A DNA stretch of 14,660 nt from assembly GCA_021739805.1 (NCBI GenBank), contig JAIPBB010000117.1:1-14660 (forward strand), read 5' to 3'. A program made the position numbers and the translations under genes. Each line of letters begins with the position of its first letter. Position 1 is the stretch's first letter. Source of the DNA: Saprospiraceae bacterium. Its GTDB lineage: Bacteria > Bacteroidota > Bacteroidia > Bacteroidales > JAIPBB01. Under the pieces are notes generated by a model that saw only the letters and a program-made list of their open reading frames with translations, was not told the origin of the DNA and did not search any database. Shown here piece after piece: positions 12,718-14,660 of the stretch.

Positions 12718-14660
12718 TTATTTAATTTCTTCAAGAATGGTGAAAGCTTCTTTAATATAATTATCTTTCTTTAAATCTTTATGCCATTCTTTAGTTCTGG
12801 CAATTTTCGATGTATCTGAATTTATTAGGGGCAAGTCTTTTGCAAGAGAGAAAACTGTTAAACCTGTTGGTTGTTTTATTTTCTCATTAAAAGCCTTGTT
12901 AACTTCTTTTAAATCATCCTGTTCTTTTCTATACTTTTCCAGGTTAAGAGTTTGTTTTGAATTATCTCTTTGTTTTTTAAGTCTTTCTGCATTTTCATTT
13001 ATAAGCTTAAAAGTGCTGTTAGACTTAAGTCTTTCCTTTGAATTTTTATTAATTTCTTCCAAGCTATAAGTTGAAACCCAAGGCTTATATTCAACAGCAG
13101 GGATTTCACTCCATTGCATTGGATAATCCATTTCTTTTTCTCCAATATCAAAATAGGTATAAATATCCGGAAGGATTATATCAGATTTAACACCTTTTAA
13201 TTGGGTAGCACCACCATTAATTCTATAGAATTTCTGAGTAGTAATTTTAATTGCTCCTAATGGTTTAATATCATCAGCCTGGGTATTGATGAAGTTATCA
13301 AGGTCGAAAAATCTTTGAACAGTGCCTTTACCAAATGTAGAAGTGCTACCAATGATTATTGCTCTTTTATAATCCTGCATAGCAGCAGCAAAAATTTCGG
13401 ATGCAGATGCACTAAACTCATTAACCAATATCACCAATGGACCAGCGTATTTCACATTCGAATCATCATCATTTTGAACTTCCGGATTTCCATATCGACT
13501 TTTTATTTGTACAATAGGACCTTTTTCAATAAATAAACCAGCGATTTTAACAACATCAGGCAAGGAACCACCTCCGTTATTTCTTAAATCGAAAATTAAT
13601 CCTTCAATGTTTTCACCTTCTAATTTTTCAAGTTCTTTTTCAATATCATCAGAACATCTTCTTCCATTAACATCATTAAAATCAACATAAAATCTTGGCA
13701 AATAAATATAACCAATAGATTTCTTCTCGTCCTTATCTTTTATAACAGCTGATTTAGCATAAGTTTCCTCAATTATCACGACATCACGTATAATTGAAAT
13801 CTCAGTTATGGTGCCATCAATTTTTTTCACTGTTAATCTAACCTTTGTGCCTTTTTTGCCTCTGATAAGTTTAACTGCTTCGTCTAATCTCATATCAACA
13901 ATATCAACAGCTTCATCATCACCCTGGGCAACTTTCAATATTAAATCTCCTGCTTTTAATTCGCCCTGTTTCCATGAAGCACTACCTGTAACAATTGCGA
14001 CCACTTTAACATATCCATCCTGTTCCTGCAATGTTGCTCCAATTCCTTCAAGCTTACCTGACATCGCAATATCAAAATCTTCTTTATCTTTAGGTGGGAA
14101 ATATCCTGTGTGAGGGTCATATAAATTTGTAATACAATTAAAGAATAATGAAATTCTATCCTTTCGTTCAAATTGTTCCATTCTGCGAAACCAATCATTT
14201 TGCCTTTCCAATATTTTTGCTCTGGCTTCAATTTCCATCTGTTCAAATGTTTTCGTTTCAACAGTATCACTCTTTTCCAGTGCTTTCTCCTGCACTTGCA
14301 TCATATCAACTAGTCGAATCAAAGTTTGATATTTTAATGCTTTACGCCAGTTTTCTTTAATTTCATCCTTATTTTTTGCCCAATCCTTTTTGTCTCCTTC
14401 TAATTCAATTGATTCATTTTTCGTAAAATCAAAAGGTTTAGCGAGAATTTCCTTATAATAATCCTTAGATTCAAGAATTCTTTGGTTTATTATTTCCAAA
14501 GATAAATTGAAAAACTCAAAAGATTTGTCTTTAACTTCATTATCAATTAAGTGAGTGTATTTTTTAAGTGCTTCAATATCTTCTTTTAAAAAAAAGTTTT
14601 TATTATGGTCGGTTCTATCAAGATATAGATTAAAAACTTTTTCTGAAAATTCATCATTAA
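12718..14660 (-). CDS. Prc/Tsp-type C-terminal processing protease (S41), 5' end outside the window
   Basis: The frame is open from the right edge to the TAA at 12718, giving 647 codons of a longer gene. The TTG at 14497-14499 is internal, since codons 14500-14660 (LDRTDHNKNFFLKEDI and onward) match the Tsp N-terminal helical domain. Domains in order: Tsp N-terminal region, PDZ (LEGIGATLQEQDGYVKV, codons about 14050-13810), S41 core with FDLRNNGGGSLPD, nucleophile serine in SASASEIFAAAMQDY (codon 13405-13407) and catalytic lysine in TFGKGTVQ (codon 13327-13329), then the lysine/glutamate-rich Prc C-terminal helical domain. Both catalytic residues are intact. It probably acts in the periplasm, degrading or trimming proteins by their C-termini. 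A signal peptide would be beyond the window. Confidence 0.93.
   Translation of the reverse strand, partial: NDEFSEKVFNLYLDRTDHNKNFFLKEDIEALKKYTHLIDNEVKDKSFEFFNLSLEIINQRILESKDYYKEILAKPFDFTKNESIELEGDKKDWAKNKDEIKENWRKALKYQTLIRLVDMMQVQEKALEKSDTVETKTFEQMEIEARAKILERQNDWFRRMEQFERKDRISLFFNCITNLYDPHTGYFPPKDKEDFDIAMSGKLEGIGATLQEQDGYVKVVAIVTGSASWKQGELKAGDLILKVAQGDDEAVDIVDMRLDEAVKLIRGKKGTKVRLTVKKIDGTITEISIIRDVVIIEETYAKSAVIKDKDEKKSIGYIYLPRFYVDFNDVNGRRCSDDIEKELEKLEGENIEGLIFDLRNNGGGSLPDVVKIAGLFIEKGPIVQIKSRYGNPEVQNDDDSNVKYAGPLVILVNEFSASASEIFAAAMQDYKRAIIIGSTSTFGKGTVQRFFDLDNFINTQADDIKPLGAIKITTQKFYRINGGATQLKGVKSDIILPDIYTYFDIGEKEMDYPMQWSEIPAVEYKPWVSTYSLEEINKNSKERLKSNSTFKLINENAERLKKQRDNSKQTLNLEKYRKEQDDLKEVNKAFNEKIKQPTGLTVFSLAKDLPLINSDTSKIARTKEWHKDLKKDNYIKEAFTILEEIK

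Noticed and set aside
13808..14113. Plus-strand open frame opposite the S41 protease
   Set aside because: It is a shadow of the conserved PDZ-coding region with no start context or family resemblance.
14148..14499. Start of the S41 protease at 14499
   Set aside because: The codon there is TTG, and the frame stays open to the window edge with sequence matching the Tsp N-terminal domain, so the gene begins outside.

Overview
The window reads as chromosomal DNA of a Bacteroidota bacterium. It is AT-rich. Residues 1-24 and roughly 525-599 of the first complete gene product are a Sec signal peptide and a type IX secretion (T9SS) sorting domain. Several genes are preceded by the TTG-N19-TAnnTTTG promoter typical of this phylum, and Shine-Dalgarno sequences are mostly absent. 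There are no rRNA, tRNA, CRISPR or transposase genes.

Layout: 1-102 is the tail of a gene entering from the left. 216-2015 (-) encodes a large secreted FG-GAP/VCBS repeat protein with a T9SS tail. 2359-2838 (+) is a small secreted protein of unknown function. A nearly identical 32-bp repeat lies on each side of it, like a one-gene cassette, and a possible truncated gene start (2943-3044, -) abuts the right-hand repeat.

3095-8707 (+) is the core of the window: seven tightly packed, partly overlapping genes forming a stressosome-type partner-switching module. In order they are a SpoIIAA-like/STAS-fold protein, an RsbR-type scaffold with a HAMP-like N-terminus, RsbS, the RsbT kinase, an RsbT-like plus RsbX-like kinase/phosphatase fusion, a hybrid histidine kinase whose N-terminus is a third RsbT-like ATPase domain, and a free receiver protein that duplicates the last receiver of the hybrid kinase. 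No sigma factor, anti-sigma factor or RsbU is encoded here. The inferred logic is that RsbR/RsbS sequester RsbT-like domains, stress-triggered phosphorylation releases them, RsbX resets the system, and the output passes to a two-component phosphorelay.

8708-12378 holds single-gene units: a periplasmic thioredoxin-like protein (-), a nickel/cobalt-type membrane transporter with a histidine-rich loop (-), an aromatic-rich lipoprotein (+) behind a sigma-54-like promoter, a PhzF-family isomerase (-) that shares a bidirectional terminator with the lipoprotein, and an ArsR-type winged-helix regulator (-). The regulator's true start is 12378, because a good promoter lies just upstream of it. A 142-bp MITE-like element (12550-12691) with perfect 16-bp terminal inverted repeats and nested palindromes follows. 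The window ends inside a Prc/Tsp-type S41 C-terminal processing protease (-), whose frame stays open to the right edge.

The strongest candidates for something unusual are the stressosome-to-phosphorelay wiring with three RsbT-type domains, the structured MITE-like element, and the repeat-flanked single gene.
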